This document shows, piece after piece, positions 50,828 to 62,074 of a stretch of 64,000 nucleotides of DNA. Every line of letters begins with the position of its first letter. Position 1 is the stretch's first letter. The notes under the pieces are model-generated. The model was not told the origin of the DNA. It was given only the letters and a program-made list of their open reading frames with translations, and did not search any database. A program made the translations under genes and the position numbers. Source of the DNA: an uncultured Rhodopila sp. (GTDB lineage Bacteria > Pseudomonadota > Alphaproteobacteria > Acetobacterales > Acetobacteraceae); contig NZ_CAJATU010000122.1 in assembly GCF_903944925.1 (NCBI RefSeq), positions 1 through 64,000 on the forward strand, given 5' to 3'.

Positions 50828-51709
50828 ATGAACGTCCTGCGCGGCAACAATGGTCCCCGCTACCGCCACGTCGCGGACAACGAGGCGCCGTACGAATCCA
50901 TCTCGGTTGACAAGCTGACGCCGATCATCGGGGCGGAGATCGCCGGGGTGGACCTGTCGGCACCGCTGCCGAACCACCAGATGCAGGAGGTCCACCGGGC
51001 GCTGGCCGAGAACCTCGTCATCTTCTTCCGCGGCCAGACGCTGACGCCGGAGCAGCATCTGGCGTTCGGGCGCAATTTCGGGCCGCTGCACGTCCACCCG
51101 GCCGCGCCGCATGCCCCCGGTTATCCGGAGCTGATGATCATCCGCGCCGACAAGGACAGCCCGCGCGCCAATGGCGAAGGCTGGCACAGCGACGTGTCGT
51201 GCGAGGCCGAACCGCCGATGGGCACGATCCTCTATATAAAGCAGTGCCCGCCGCGCGGCGGCGACACGCTGTTCGCCAATATGTATGCCGCTTATGAGGC
51301 GCTGTCCGACCGGATGAAGGCCTACCTGGACGGGCTGATCGCCGTGCATGACGGTGAGGAAGCCTATCGCGGCACGTATGCCAATCTCGGCGTCGCGGAC
51401 AAGCCGGTATATCCGCGCGCCGAACATCCGGTGATCCGGACGCATCCCGTCACCGGCCGGAGAAGCCTGTTCGTGAACCGGGGGTTCACCCGGCGCATCC
51501 TCGGCGTGCCGCGCGACGAGAGCGCGGCGATCCTGGCCTATCTGTATGATCACGCGGAAAACCCGCTGTTCCAGTGCCGCTTCCGCTGGCAGGAAAACTC
51601 GGTGGCGTTCTGGGACAACCGCTGCGTCCAGCATCGCGCGATGTGGGATTACTGGCCGCACACACGATCGGGGTTCCGAGTCACCGTTGCGGGCGATCGA
51701 CCGGTGTGA
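50828..51709 (+). CDS. TauD/TfdA-family Fe(II)/2-oxoglutarate dioxygenase
   Basis: A 293-residue non-haem iron oxygenase. The iron triad is WHSDVSC (H-x-D) and QHRAMWDYWP (distal His), with the 2-oxoglutarate arginine in RSGFRVTVAGD. LTPIIGAEIAGVDLS at the N-terminus and FFRGQTLTPEQHLAFGRNFG complete the TauD signature. TauD oxidises taurine, TfdA a herbicide, and relatives act on other sulfonates or aryloxy-acids; the substrate is not set and no tau or ssu transporter is adjacent. It is a single gene divergent from the ribonucleotide reductase. Confidence 0.93.
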   Translation: MNVLRGNNGPRYRHVADNEAPYESISVDKLTPIIGAEIAGVDLSAPLPNHQMQEVHRALAENLVIFFRGQTLTPEQHLAFGRNFGPLHVHPAAPHAPGYPELMIIRADKDSPRANGEGWHSDVSCEAEPPMGTILYIKQCPPRGGDTLFANMYAAYEALSDRMKAYLDGLIAVHDGEEAYRGTYANLGVADKPVYPRAEHPVIRTHPVTGRRSLFVNRGFTRRILGVPRDESAAILAYLYDHAENPLFQCRFRWQENSVAFWDNRCVQHRAMWDYWPHTRSGFRVTVAGDRPV

Positions 51710-51739
51710 GCCGGACCGGTGGCGATGGCCGTTCGTACT

Positions 51740-51774
51740 GTGTCATGGCCGGGCTTGGCCCGGCCATCCACGAG
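51740..51774. repeat. Palindromic repeat element, half copy 6
   Basis: GTGTCATGGCCGGGCTTGGC..CCGGCCATCCACGAG is a canonical left arm of the element family, between the dioxygenase and xerC. Confidence 0.8.
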
Positions 51775-51864
51775 ACCGGCGGCCCCGACGGTTGAGGAAC
51801 CGTCCCCCTGACCCGCCGCCCCACCAAACCGGCCCCACCCACCTCCCCCGGTCCCATCCCCGCG

Positions 51865-52776
51865 ATGTCCGCCGATGCCGCCCGCGTCGCCTTCCTCGGC
51901 TGGATGGAGCAGGAGCGCCACGCCGCAGCCAACACGGTGGAGGCCTACACCCACGCCACCGCCGGCTTCCTCGGCTTCCTGACCAGGCATCTCGGCGGAG
52001 AACCCGATCTCGCTGCCCTGGCCGGACTCCGGGCTGCCGACATCCGCGCCTGGCTCGCGGCGCTGTCCAACGACGGGTTGGTCGCCGCCTCCCGCGCCCA
52101 GCACTTGTCGGCCGTGCGCAGTTTCTTCCGCTACCTCAACCGGCGGCTCGGCGTGGACATCACCGCCGTCCGGCTGGTCGCCACCGCCCGCGCCCGGCCT
52201 GCCCTGCCGCGGGCACTCAGCATGGATCAGGCCCGCGACGTCACCGAGCACGTGGATGACGTCTCGGACAATCCCGCCCGGCAAGCCCGGGACATTGCGT
52301 TCTTTTCACTCTTATATGGATGCGGCCTGCGCATCGCCGAGGCGCTGGGCCTGGACGTCCGCGACGCCACCGCCATGCGCACCAGCCTGACGCTTACTGT
52401 CACCGGCAAAGGGTCGAAGACCCGCATGGTCCCGGTGCTGCCGGTTGTTCGCGAAGCCATCGATGCCTGGATGGCGCTGCATCCGGACCGCCAGCCCGGC
52501 AGCCCGTTGTTCCTCGGCGCCCGCGGCAAGCGGCTCGACCCGGCGGTGGCGCAGAAGGTGCTGCGGACATACCGCCGCCTCGCCGGACTGCCGGAGCACG
52601 CCACGCCGCATGCCCTGCGGCACTCCTTCGCGACCCACCTGCTCGCCAACGGCAGCGATCTGCGGTCGATCCAGGATCTGCTCGGCCATGCCAGCCTGTC
52701 CACTACGCAACGTTACACGTCGGTGGATGAAACTGCGCTCTTGGCGGTCTGGCGGAAGACCCACCCGCGCGGTTGA
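51865..52776 (+). CDS. xerC: Tyrosine recombinase XerC-type
   Basis: A 303-residue site-specific recombinase that resolves chromosome dimers at dif. The N-terminal core-binding domain (SAM-like) spans 1-110 with TVEAYTHATAGFLGFL and LSAVRSFFRYLNRR. The catalytic domain retains all residues: Arg156 (GCGLRIAEAL), Lys182 (TGKGSKTR), His249 and Arg252 (HALRHSFATH), His275 (LGHASLS), nucleophile Tyr284 (TQRYTSVD). Length and the lack of neighbouring mobile genes argue for the housekeeping XerC/D role rather than an integrase; XerC versus XerD is by resemblance. A terminator hairpin follows. Confidence 0.92.
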   Translation: MSADAARVAFLGWMEQERHAAANTVEAYTHATAGFLGFLTRHLGGEPDLAALAGLRAADIRAWLAALSNDGLVAASRAQHLSAVRSFFRYLNRRLGVDITAVRLVATARARPALPRALSMDQARDVTEHVDDVSDNPARQARDIAFFSLLYGCGLRIAEALGLDVRDATAMRTSLTLTVTGKGSKTRMVPVLPVVREAIDAWMALHPDRQPGSPLFLGARGKRLDPAVAQKVLRTYRRLAGLPEHATPHALRHSFATHLLANGSDLRSIQDLLGHASLSTTQRYTSVDETALLAVWRKTHPRG

Positions 52777-52806
52777 GCAGGCCGAGGGCCAAACCGACAC
52801 TGCAAC

Positions 52807-52840
52807 GGCGTGGATGGTGCGCCTGCGCGCACCATGACGG
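52807..52840. repeat. Palindromic repeat element, half copy 7
   Basis: GGCGTGGATGGTGCGCCTGC..GCACCATGACGG matches the right arm of the element family, immediately downstream of xerC. Confidence 0.75.
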
Positions 52841-52855
52841 GAAGGCCAAAAAAAA

Positions 52856-52873
52856 CGGCGTCCGAAGACGCCG
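52856..52873. terminator. Rho-independent-like terminator after xerC
   Basis: CGGCGTC (52856-52862) and GACGCCG (52867-52873) around a GAA-type loop are flanked by an A8 run on the left and CTTAAGTTT on the right, so it could end transcription from either side. The rest of 52874-53101 contains no recognised feature. Confidence 0.7.
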
Positions 52874-53101
52874 CTTAAGTTTGGGGGGGAAACGTCACGC
52901 GGATGGGGCAAAACTGCCATCCGCTGATCGGACATTGTGCGGGGCACCAAGGAATCAAGATCACGCCTGCGCGGGAAAAACGCGCCGGTACTTGAACGCG
53001 CCGTGAGCGCATATCCGACGCCCCCCGCCGGGGCTGGCAAGCCCTGGGCCTTCCGTCCTATACCGCCGCGGCTTTCTTTCGTCGCGCAGGAGACAATTCG
53101 C

Positions 53102-55252
53102 ATGGACTACGTTGAGACAGCCGGCATTCGCGTCGCCAAGCCGCTCTACGATTTCGTCAACAGCGAAGCCCTGCCCGGGACCTCCATTGGCAGCGACGCC
53201 TTCTGGTCAGGCTTTGCCGCGCTGCTGGCCGATCTGGCGCCGCGCTGCAATGCGCTGCTGGCAAAGCGCGACGGCATCCAGCAGCAGATCGACGCCTGGC
53301 ACCTCGCCAACAAGGGCAAGCCCGCCAACATCGATGGTTATCTGAGCTTCCTGCGCGGCATCGGCTACCTGGTCGAGGAACCGAAGATCGTCGCAGTCAG
53401 AACCTCCAACGTCGATCCAGAAATCGCCAGCATCGCCGGCCCGCAGCTCGTCGTGCCGGTCACCAATGCGCGCTACGCCCTGAATGCGGCCAATGCCCGC
53501 TGGGGCAGCCTGTACGACGCGCTGTACGGCACCGACGCGATCCCCGACGATGACGGCGCCGAACGCGGACGCAGTTTCAACACGAAGCGCGCCGCCAAGG
53601 TCGTGGCGAAAGCCCGGGAGATCCTCGACGCGGCGGTGCCGCTCGCCAGCGGCAGCCATGCGGATGCGACCTCCTACACCGTGCACGAGGGCGTCCTGAA
53701 AGTCGGCTCCACCGGCCTGAAGGACCCGGCCCAGTTCGTCGGCTATCGCGGCGAGGCGTCCGCGCCGACGGATATCCTGCTCAAGCACAACGGCCTGCAC
53801 CTTGAGATCGTCATCGACCGCAACAACCCCATCGGCAAGGACGATCCGGCCGGCGTGGCCGACCTGATCCTCGAATCGGCGATCACGACGATCCAGGATT
53901 GCGAGGACTCCATCTCCGCGGTGGATGCCGAGGACAAGGTCATCGCCTACCGCAACTGGCTCGGCCTGATGAACGGCACCCTTGCCGACACCTTCGAGAA
54001 AGGCGGCCGCCAGCTCACCCGCAAGCTCAACGCCGATCGGCAGTACACCGCACCTGACGGGGGGACGGTGACGGTGGCGGGGCGCAGCCTGATGCTGATC
54101 CGCAACGTCGGCCACCATATGTACACCGACGCGGTGCTGGACGCCGCCGGGCAGGAAATCCCGGAAGGCTTCCTCGACGCCGCCGTCACCTCCTTGATCG
54201 CGCTGCATGACCTCAGGGGCAGCGGCCCGATCAAAAACAGCCGCGCCGGGTCGGTTTATATCGTCAAGCCGAAGATGCACGGACCGGAGGAGGTCGCGCT
54301 GACCAACGACCTGTTCGCGCGCGTCGAGACCATCCTCGGGCTTCCGCAATACACCTTGAAGATGGGCATCATGGATGAGGAGCGGCGCACCTCCGCCAAC
54401 CTCAAGGCCTGTATCGGCGCGGCGTCGCACCGCGTGGTGTTCATCAATACCGGCTTCCTCGACCGCACCGGCGACGAGATCCACACCTCGATCGAAGCCG
54501 GCCCGATGATCCGCAAGGGCGAGATGCGCGGCACCGCCTGGATCAAGGCCTACGAAAATCAGAACGTCGAAATCGGCCTCGAATGCGGTCTGCGCGGCAA
54601 GGCGCAGATCGGCAAGGGCATGTGGGCCGCGCCGGACCGGATGGCCGACATGCTGGAGCAGAAGATCGGCCACCCGCAGGCCGGCGCCAACACCGCCTGG
54701 GTGCCGTCGCCCACCGCGGCGACGTTGCACGCGCTGCACTACCACCAGGTCGACGTTGCGGCCCGGCAGACCGAACTGGCATCCCGGCCGCGCGCGGCGC
54801 TGAAGGACCTGCTGACGATCCCGGTCGCCGAGGGCCAGAACTGGTCGCCGGACGATGTGCGGCAGGAGCTGGACAACAACTGCCAGGGAATCCTGGGCTA
54901 CGTCGTGCGCTGGATCGACCAGGGCATCGGCTGCTCCAAGGTGCCGGATATCCATGACATCGGCCTGATGGAGGACCGCGCGACCTTGCGGATTTCCTCC
55001 CAGCACATTGCCAACTGGCTGCATCACGGCGTTGTGTCCAAGGATCAGGTGACCGAATCGCTGAAGCGCATGGCGCTGGTGGTGGATCGCCAGAACGAAG
55101 GCGACCCGCTGTACAAGCCGATGGCGCCCGGGTTCGACGGCGTGGCGTACAAGGCGGCATGCGACCTGATCTTCGAGGGCCGGACCCAGCCGAACGGTTA
55201 CACCGAGTTCATCCTGCATCGCCGCCGCCGCGAGGCGAAAGCCGCCGCCTGA
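53102..55252 (+). CDS. glcB: Malate synthase G
   Basis: A 716-residue malate synthase that condenses glyoxylate with acetyl-CoA. Landmarks: [20 protein letters not shown] (about 260-280), the arginine-rich [40 protein letters not shown] with the catalytic Glu/Asp region, [20 protein letters not shown], the late Cys segment [20 protein letters not shown], and [19 protein letters not shown]. The G isoform (about 720 residues) is defined by length and the inserted domain. ATG 53102 follows GGAGAC. It would let acetyl-CoA or glycolate-derived glyoxylate enter central metabolism, useful in a C1/C2-using organism; isocitrate lyase is not in the window. Confidence 0.97.
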   Translation: MDYVETAGIRVAKPLYDFVNSEALPGTSIGSDAFWSGFAALLADLAPRCNALLAKRDGIQQQIDAWHLANKGKPANIDGYLSFLRGIGYLVEEPKIVAVRTSNVDPEIASIAGPQLVVPVTNARYALNAANARWGSLYDALYGTDAIPDDDGAERGRSFNTKRAAKVVAKAREILDAAVPLASGSHADATSYTVHEGVLKVGSTGLKDPAQFVGYRGEASAPTDILLKHNGLHLEIVIDRNNPIGKDDPAGVADLILESAITTIQDCEDSISAVDAEDKVIAYRNWLGLMNGTLADTFEKGGRQLTRKLNADRQYTAPDGGTVTVAGRSLMLIRNVGHHMYTDAVLDAAGQEIPEGFLDAAVTSLIALHDLRGSGPIKNSRAGSVYIVKPKMHGPEEVALTNDLFARVETILGLPQYTLKMGIMDEERRTSANLKACIGAASHRVVFINTGFLDRTGDEIHTSIEAGPMIRKGEMRGTAWIKAYENQNVEIGLECGLRGKAQIGKGMWAAPDRMADMLEQKIGHPQAGANTAWVPSPTAATLHALHYHQVDVAARQTELASRPRAALKDLLTIPVAEGQNWSPDDVRQELDNNCQGILGYVVRWIDQGIGCSKVPDIHDIGLMEDRATLRISSQHIANWLHHGVVSKDQVTESLKRMALVVDRQNEGDPLYKPMAPGFDGVAYKAACDLIFEGRTQPNGYTEFILHRRRREAKAAA

Positions 55253-55343
55253 GGGCAGCCGACTCGGAACGGGCGCCGGAAGGCGCCCGTCCGGACGCAG
55301 AATCGAGTCCCTTCGTCCGGCCAACCGCACTATACCAGCCCGC

Positions 55344-56174
55344 ATGTCCAGGCATGTGGCAGCTATTTGTGTGTCTTTCGGCCTGCTGGGCGGCCTGTCG
55401 GCGGCCGGTTGGTGGTTGTGGCCGACCTCCGCCGACCAGCAGGACGACTCGACGGCTGATATGCCGCTGCCGCCGTTCCCGCCGCGTATCGCCGAGGGCA
55501 AGGAATACGAATCCTGCCTTGCCGCCCTGGCGGACGATCCCGCCGGTGCGGCTGCGATGGCCGAGTCGCTGCTGGCCAACGGGGGAGGCGATGGCGCGGC
55601 GCATTGCCAGGGCCTCGCCCTGATCGTCATCGGCAAGCCGGAAGACGGTGCCGCTGCGCTGGAGCGGCTTGCCCGGGATAGCGCGGCACCGCCTATGGCC
55701 AGGGCCGTGGTGCTGAGCCAGGCCGCACAGGCCCGGCTGATGGTGCGGCAGCCGGGCAACGCGGAGGCCGACGCGTCCGAGGCTCTGGCCCTGTCGCCTG
55801 CCGATACCGAAGTGTTCATTATGCGCGCCTCAGCCGAAGCGATGCTCGAACGTTTCCAGGAGGCGGTTACGGATCTGGACGCGGCACTGCAGCTGGACGG
55901 GAATCGGACCGATGCGCTGGTATCGCGCGCCGTGATGCACAGGCGGCTGAACGAGCTCGATCTGGCCCAGGCGGATGTGACGCGTGCCTTGATGTTGGAC
56001 CCGGATTATCCGGATGCGCTGCTGGAGCGGGGCATCCTGCGAGAGCGCATGGGCGACCGGGTAGGCGCGCGAGTGGACTGGGAGCATGCAAAGGGTGTAG
56101 ACCCCAACAGTACGACGGCGGATCTCGCCGAACAGAACCTGTCGTTGCTGGAAGCAGGACCGGATCGGCGATAG
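55344..56174 (+). CDS. Membrane-anchored tetratricopeptide-repeat protein
   Basis: A 276-residue protein with an N-terminal signal anchor (AAICVSFGLLGGLSAAGWWL) and a periplasmic part. The part after residue 110 contains about four TPR units (for example NAEADASEALALSPADTEVF, EAVTDLDAALQLDGNRTDAL, LAQADVTRALMLDPDYPDAL, RVGARVDWEHAKGVDPNSTT). The D-P-x and A/G spacing of TPR helices is clear in the last three. TPR proteins are scaffolds; no partner is indicated by the neighbours. The start lies 91 bp after glcB and the gene stands alone. Confidence 0.8.
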   Translation: MSRHVAAICVSFGLLGGLSAAGWWLWPTSADQQDDSTADMPLPPFPPRIAEGKEYESCLAALADDPAGAAAMAESLLANGGGDGAAHCQGLALIVIGKPEDGAAALERLARDSAAPPMARAVVLSQAAQARLMVRQPGNAEADASEALALSPADTEVFIMRASAEAMLERFQEAVTDLDAALQLDGNRTDALVSRAVMHRRLNELDLAQADVTRALMLDPDYPDALLERGILRERMGDRVGARVDWEHAKGVDPNSTTADLAEQNLSLLEAGPDRR

Positions 56175-56340
56175 TGCATGACGCAGTGTCATGCGGTTTG
56201 TGTGGATCATTTTGATGCCCTGTGGCCTGAAGAGTTCAGAAAACGAGACGAACACGATCAGTCTACGGAGCATTTTCGCCCGGCCTGGTGCCCTATATTG
56301 AGCCTTGGGTTTGCCCCGGGTGATCAAAGCGGAGAATCGC

Positions 56341-57579
56341 TTGTCCAGTGATACGCAGGTTCGCTCGCCTTCAACGGATGCAGATGTCATCATCGTCGGT
56401 GCCGGGCTGGCCGGTACGCTGGCGGCGATACTTTTGGCGCGGGATGGCGTCAAGGTCGCGCTGATCGATCGTTCCGCAGTCTATCCGCCTGATTTCCGGG
56501 CTGAACAGTTGGTCGGATATCAGGTCGAGATGCTGGCCAGGCTCGGCCTGCTCGACATCGTCATCGGTGATACCGTTCCGGCTCAACGCGCCGTGGCGAT
56601 CCGGGGCGGGCGGCATATCGGTGTCGTAACGGTGCCGCATTACGGTATTGCGTATGAAACAATGGTCAATCGAGCCCGCCAGCATCTTCCGGCTGCCGTG
56701 CGTTTTATTAACGCGAAAGTGGCCGATATCGCCGCCGGGCCGCAGCGGCAGCGCGTTACGTTCGCAGACGGCGAATTTGTTACTGGACGGCTGGTGGTTA
56801 TCGCGACCGGCCTCGGCCGGCAACTGCTGACCCGGGCCGGCATCGGCAAAGCTGCAAACTACAATATCCAGGTATTGGCTTTTGGCTTCGACCTCGAGGT
56901 CGAAGCCCCGGCGTTCTTCGACACGTCGGTGCTGGTTGTGCAAGGCGAGGCGCCATCCGATAAAATCGACTACCTGACGCTGTTTGCTATTGATAAGCGC
57001 ATTCGCGGCAATTTGTTCACCTATCACGACCCGGACGATCCCTGGACCCGCAGCCTCCGTCAGAAGCCGAAGGAAACCATTCGGCGCATGATGCCGCACC
57101 TCGAAGACATTACCGGAGAGATACGAGCCGCCGGCCCCGTGGAGTATCGCGTCGTCGACCTGGTTGGCTCGACAGGGCACCGGCGCGATGGCGTGGTCCT
57201 GGTCGGAGACGCATTCCAGATCTCCAGCCCCGCCGCCGGGACCGGCGTCAGCCGCCTGCTCAGCGATATCGATCGTTTATGTAACATTTGTATTCCGCAA
57301 TGGCTCGCCACGGACGGCATGGCTGCCAGCAAAATCGGCCAGTTCTACGACGATGACATCAAGCAAAGCAGCGATGCGGAGGCTTTGCGCGTAGCGGGCT
57401 ACCGGCGGGCGGTCACGGTTGAAACCAGCCTGGGCTGGCGCGCCCATCGCGGGCGGGTTGCGCTGCAGACCCGAGTCCTTTCAGGCTTGGCCAGACTGGC
57501 CACGAGACGTCACTCCGGCCAGATCGGCATGGCTGCGTCATGGTTGGGTGCCGGAATTGAACCGCCTCCGCTCCATTAA
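56341..57579 (+). CDS. FAD-dependent oxidoreductase/monooxygenase (PHBH fold)
   Basis: A 412-residue flavoprotein. The ADP-binding motif is VIIVGAGLAGTLAAILLARD near residue 20, the second FAD site is GVVLVGDAFQISSPAAGTG near 300, and ATGLGRQLLTRAGIG lies between. This is the aromatic-hydroxylase (p-hydroxybenzoate hydroxylase) architecture, also used by geranylgeranyl reductases; substrate unknown. TTG 56341 is chosen because CGGAGAATCG precedes it; the frame opens earlier at TTG 56305. The sequence has a rather basic C-terminal end. It is separated from the transporter operon by a very stable hairpin. Confidence 0.85.
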   Translation: MSSDTQVRSPSTDADVIIVGAGLAGTLAAILLARDGVKVALIDRSAVYPPDFRAEQLVGYQVEMLARLGLLDIVIGDTVPAQRAVAIRGGRHIGVVTVPHYGIAYETMVNRARQHLPAAVRFINAKVADIAAGPQRQRVTFADGEFVTGRLVVIATGLGRQLLTRAGIGKAANYNIQVLAFGFDLEVEAPAFFDTSVLVVQGEAPSDKIDYLTLFAIDKRIRGNLFTYHDPDDPWTRSLRQKPKETIRRMMPHLEDITGEIRAAGPVEYRVVDLVGSTGHRRDGVVLVGDAFQISSPAAGTGVSRLLSDIDRLCNICIPQWLATDGMAASKIGQFYDDDIKQSSDAEALRVAGYRRAVTVETSLGWRAHRGRVALQTRVLSGLARLATRRHSGQIGMAASWLGAGIEPPPLH

Positions 57580-57584
57580 GCGAC

Positions 57585-57626
57585 GGGCGCGACGGGCTGG
57601 CACCTGGGAGCCAGCCCGTCGCGCCC
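57585..57626. terminator. Very long perfect hairpin after the FAD oxidoreductase gene
   Basis: GGGCGCGACGGGCTGGC (57585-57601) and GCCAGCCCGTCGCGCCC (57610-57626) form a perfect 17-bp stem with an 8-nt loop. A second stem (CGGGGCT/AGCCCGGG) follows at once. No T-run is present. Confidence 0.65.
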
Positions 57627-57678
57627 GGGGCTTGCGGAGCCCGGGCGTGCCGGTTCAAACTGCAACAATGGTGACCGA

Positions 57679-59355
57679 ATGAGGCTCCGGGCGGCTTCCT
57701 TGACCCTGGTCGCAGCGTGTCTTCTGACCGCCGCGGCAAATGCCGCACCCGCTCCCGGGCAGCACGACACCCTGACCATCGGCATCGCCCAGTTTCCCTC
57801 CAGCCTGCATCCCGACATCGACCCCGAAGTCGTGCGCAGCTATGCCATGGGCTTCGTGATCCGGCCGATCACCGCGTTCGACGCCAACTGGCAGAACACC
57901 TGCCTGCTCTGCACCGAACTGCCGACGCTGGAAAACGGCCTGGCGAAGCTGGAAACCCGGCCCGGCGGTGGGCAAGGCATGGCGGTGACGATCACGCTGA
58001 AGCCCGGCCTGTCCTGGGGCGACGGCGAGCCTGTCACCGCCCGCGACATCGCCTTCACCTGGAGGTTGGGCGGCAATCCCGCCAGCGGCTTCTCCAACGC
58101 CAATCCCTGGAGCCGCGCCACCAGTGTCGATGTGGTGGACGACCGCACGGCGGTACTGCACCTGGACCGCGTCCGCGCTGATTACGCCCAGTGGGACCAG
58201 ATCCTGCCGGAGCACATTGAAGGCCCCGTCGCCGCCAGGGCGGCTGCGCCCGGCGACTATATCAACGCCACCAGCTTCAACCGCGCGCCGGTGACGCCGG
58301 GGCTGTACGACGGCCCCTACCTGATCGCCGGCTACGACAGCGGCTCACGGATCGTCCTGGAGCCAAACCCGCACTGGTCCGGCACGCAACCCGGCTTCCG
58401 GCGCATCGTTCTGCGCCACATCGACAACACCGCGGCGCTGCAGGCCAACCTGCTCAGCGGCGATGTGGACATGGTCGCCGGAGAGGGTATCGGCCTGACC
58501 ATCGACCAGGTGCTGGCGCTGCAAAAGCAGCACCCGGACTCGTTCCGCTACACCTTCAAGCCGAGCCTGACCTACGAACATATCGACCTGAAAGCGGAAA
58601 ACCCGCTGCTGGCGGACGTGCGCGTGCGCCGTGCGCTGCTGATGGCGATCGACCGCCAGACCCTGGTGGATCGCCTGTTCCACGGCACGCAGCCGGTCGC
58701 CGCCACCTGGGTCAATCCGCTCAGCCCGAACTACGATGCGTCGGTGCCGGCGGTGAAGTTCGACCCGGCGGGTGCGAGGGCGCTGCTGAAAGACGCGGGG
58801 TGGACTCCGGGCGAAGACGGGATCTGCCGCAACGCCGCGGGCGAACGGCTCAGTTTCGAGTTCGGCACCACCGCGGGCAACCGGCTGCGCGAATTGCAGC
58901 AGCAGGTGCTGCAAAGCAACCTCAAGAATGCCTGCGTCGAGGTGACGATCAAGAACGAGCCGGCGCGGACCCTGTTCGGTGAAACGCTGAAGAAGCGGAG
59001 CTTCACCGGGATGGTGATGTATTCCTGGAGCAGCAACGTGACGGAAACGCCGTTGCGGACCCTCGGCAGCAGCCAGATCCCGGCCGCGGCGAACAACTAC
59101 GGCGGAGCCAATTACCCGGGCTTCGCTGACCCGAAGATGGACGCCGATATCGCCGCCGCCGAGGGCGAACTGGACCCGGTGCAGCGGAAACGGATCTGGG
59201 CCGAGATGCAGCGAATTTACGCTGACCGGCTACCGGTGCTGCCGCTGTTCTTCCGGTCGGAGGCGCACGTGACCCCGACATGGCTGCAAGGCTATGCGCC
59301 GACAGGTCATGCCGATCCGGGAACGGATTGGGCTGAGAATTGGCGCCCGAAATGA
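57679..59355 (+). CDS. Peptide ABC transporter substrate-binding protein (SBP family 5), first copy
   Basis: A 558-residue periplasmic solute-binding protein with a Sec signal peptide (ending TAAANAAPAPG). Family 5 (OppA/DppA) features are LKPGLSWGDGEPVTARDIAF, TWRLGGNP, GPYLIAGYDSGSRIVLEPNP, VRVRRALLMAIDRQTLVDRL and AEMQRIYADRLPVLPLFF. It captures peptides or similar solutes for the ABC transporter encoded downstream. A second, closely related copy follows directly; the two share blocks such as LLSGDVDM..GEG and EPARTLFGETLK. No ribosome site stronger than a weak purine run is seen before ATG 57679. Confidence 0.9.
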   Translation: MRLRAASLTLVAACLLTAAANAAPAPGQHDTLTIGIAQFPSSLHPDIDPEVVRSYAMGFVIRPITAFDANWQNTCLLCTELPTLENGLAKLETRPGGGQGMAVTITLKPGLSWGDGEPVTARDIAFTWRLGGNPASGFSNANPWSRATSVDVVDDRTAVLHLDRVRADYAQWDQILPEHIEGPVAARAAAPGDYINATSFNRAPVTPGLYDGPYLIAGYDSGSRIVLEPNPHWSGTQPGFRRIVLRHIDNTAALQANLLSGDVDMVAGEGIGLTIDQVLALQKQHPDSFRYTFKPSLTYEHIDLKAENPLLADVRVRRALLMAIDRQTLVDRLFHGTQPVAATWVNPLSPNYDASVPAVKFDPAGARALLKDAGWTPGEDGICRNAAGERLSFEFGTTAGNRLRELQQQVLQSNLKNACVEVTIKNEPARTLFGETLKKRSFTGMVMYSWSSNVTETPLRTLGSSQIPAAANNYGGANYPGFADPKMDADIAAAEGELDPVQRKRIWAEMQRIYADRLPVLPLFFRSEAHVTPTWLQGYAPTGHADPGTDWAENWRPK

Positions 59356-59372
59356 ACTGGGCGGCGGTGCCG

Positions 59373-59470
59373 TTTGTGTCATGGCCGGATTTAGTCCGGC
59401 CATCTACGACTAGCAGTGCAGGTCGCGGTAAAGTCGTGGATGGCCGGACCAGGTCCGGCCATGACACAAA
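59373..59470. repeat. Palindromic repeat element, copy 8 (long form)
   Basis: TTTGTGTCATGGCCGG..CCGGCCATCTACGAC and GTCGTGGATGGCCGG..CCGGCCATGACACAAA are mirror arms around a short spacer. It occupies the junction of the two binding-protein genes and is open in the frame of the second. Confidence 0.9.
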
Positions 59471-59474
59471 AGTA

Positions 59475-61123
59475 TTGCCGCGTATTAAGTTGGCGTTTTT
59501 GGGGCTGTGCGCCGGGATGGTGCTGTCGCTCCCGGCGGTGGCGGCGAATCCGCATTCCGACCTGACCATCGGCGTGGCGTCGTTTCCATCGACGTTGCAC
59601 CCGGAAATCGATCCCGACCTGATCAAGTTCTACCTCCTCGGCCTGGCCGATCGGCCCGTTACGGCGTACGATGCGGTGGCGAAACTGGTGTGTTTGCTGT
59701 GCACCGAGATTCCCTCGATCGCCAACGGCGGCGCGCGGCTGGAGGACCGCGGCATGGTGGTGACGTTCCACTTCCAGCCGGGCCTGCAATGGGGCGATGG
59801 CGCACCGCTGGGGGCGGAGGACCTCGCCTTCACCGCCCGCGTCGGGCGCGATCCGAACAGCGGTTTCGCCAATGCCCACGTCTGGTCGATCATCAGCCGG
59901 GTGGACGTGGTGGATCATCTGACAGCGGTGATGCATTTCACCGAGCCGAACTACCAGTTCGACGAACTCGGCCAATTGCTGCCGGCGCATCTGGAAGAGC
60001 CGGTGTTCGACCATGCCTCCGGGCCGGCGGTTTATTTGCAGCAGAGCCGCTACAGCACGTCGCCGGCGAGTCCCGGGCTGTACAACGGTCCCTACCTGAT
60101 CACCGGCTACGACACCGGCACCCGCGTGGTGCTGGAACGCAATCCGAACTGGCACGGCAAAACGCCCGCCTTCGACCGCATCATCGTCAAGACCATCGGC
60201 AATACCGCCGCCTTGCAGAGCAACCTGCTCAGCGGCGACGTGGACATGGTGCCGGGTGAGGGCCTGGGCCTGACGCTCGACCAGGTGCTGGCGTTGCAGA
60301 AGCAGCAGCCGGATCGTTTCAGCTACGTTTACAAGCCGAACATGGCCTACACGCATATCGACCTGCAGCTCGACAACCCGATCCTGGCGGACATTCGCGT
60401 TCGCCGTGCGCTGCTGCTGGGCATCGACCGCCAGAGCATGGTGGACAAGCTGATGGGTGGCCGCGTGCCGATAGCCAACAGCTTCGTCAGTCCGCAGCAG
60501 CCGATGTACAGCGCCGAGGCGCCCGCGTATCCGTACGATCCGGCCCGCGCCCGCGCTCTGCTGGCCGAGGCCGGCTGGAACCCCGGCCCCGATGGCATCT
60601 GCCGCAACGCCGCCGGTGAGCGGCTGTCGCTGGAATTTTCCACCAGCACCGGCGTGCGGGTGCGCGAATTGTTGCAACAGGTGATGCAGAGCGAATGGCG
60701 CCGCATCGGCGTGGAAACGACCATCCGCAACGAACCGGCGCGGACGCTGTTCGGCGAGACTCTGAAGCACCGTGTGTTCAAAGGCCTGGCGCTGTTCGCC
60801 TGGATCAGCGCGATTGAGAGCACGCCGCGGCAGACGCTCAGCAGCGGACAGATTCCTACCGAGGCCAACAACTGGGGCGGCGGCAATTACCCCGGCTTCC
60901 GCGACGCCACGATGGACGCCGATATCGACGCGATGGAGAAGGAACTCGACCCGGCGAAACGGCGCCCGCTCTGGGCCGAGATGCAGCGCATCTATGCCGA
61001 GCAGTTGCCGGTGCTGCCGCTGTTCTACGGGGCGGACGCGCATGTCTGGCCGCTCTGGCTGAAGGGCGTCGATCCCACCGGCCTCCAGGTCAGCACGCTG
61101 CGGGCTGAGAACTGGCACGCGGA

Positions 61124-61127
<4 letters not shown>
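59475..61127 (+). CDS. Peptide ABC transporter substrate-binding protein (SBP family 5), second copy
   Basis: A 550-residue paralogue of the preceding protein with the same domain blocks (FQPGLQWGDGAPLGAEDLAF, GPYLITGYDTGTRVVLERNP, VRVRRALLLGIDRQSMVDKL). TTG 59475 is taken as the start because it yields a clean signal peptide (PRIKLAFLGLCAGMVLSLPA); no clear ribosome site precedes it. The alternative ATG 59352 overlaps the upstream stop (ATGA) but would place 41 residues translated from the palindromic element in front of the signal peptide. The pair reflects a tandem duplication, and each may bind a different ligand. Its stop overlaps the ATPase gene by 4 bp. Confidence 0.88.
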
Positions 61128-62070
<943 letters not shown>

Positions 62071-62074
<4 letters not shown>
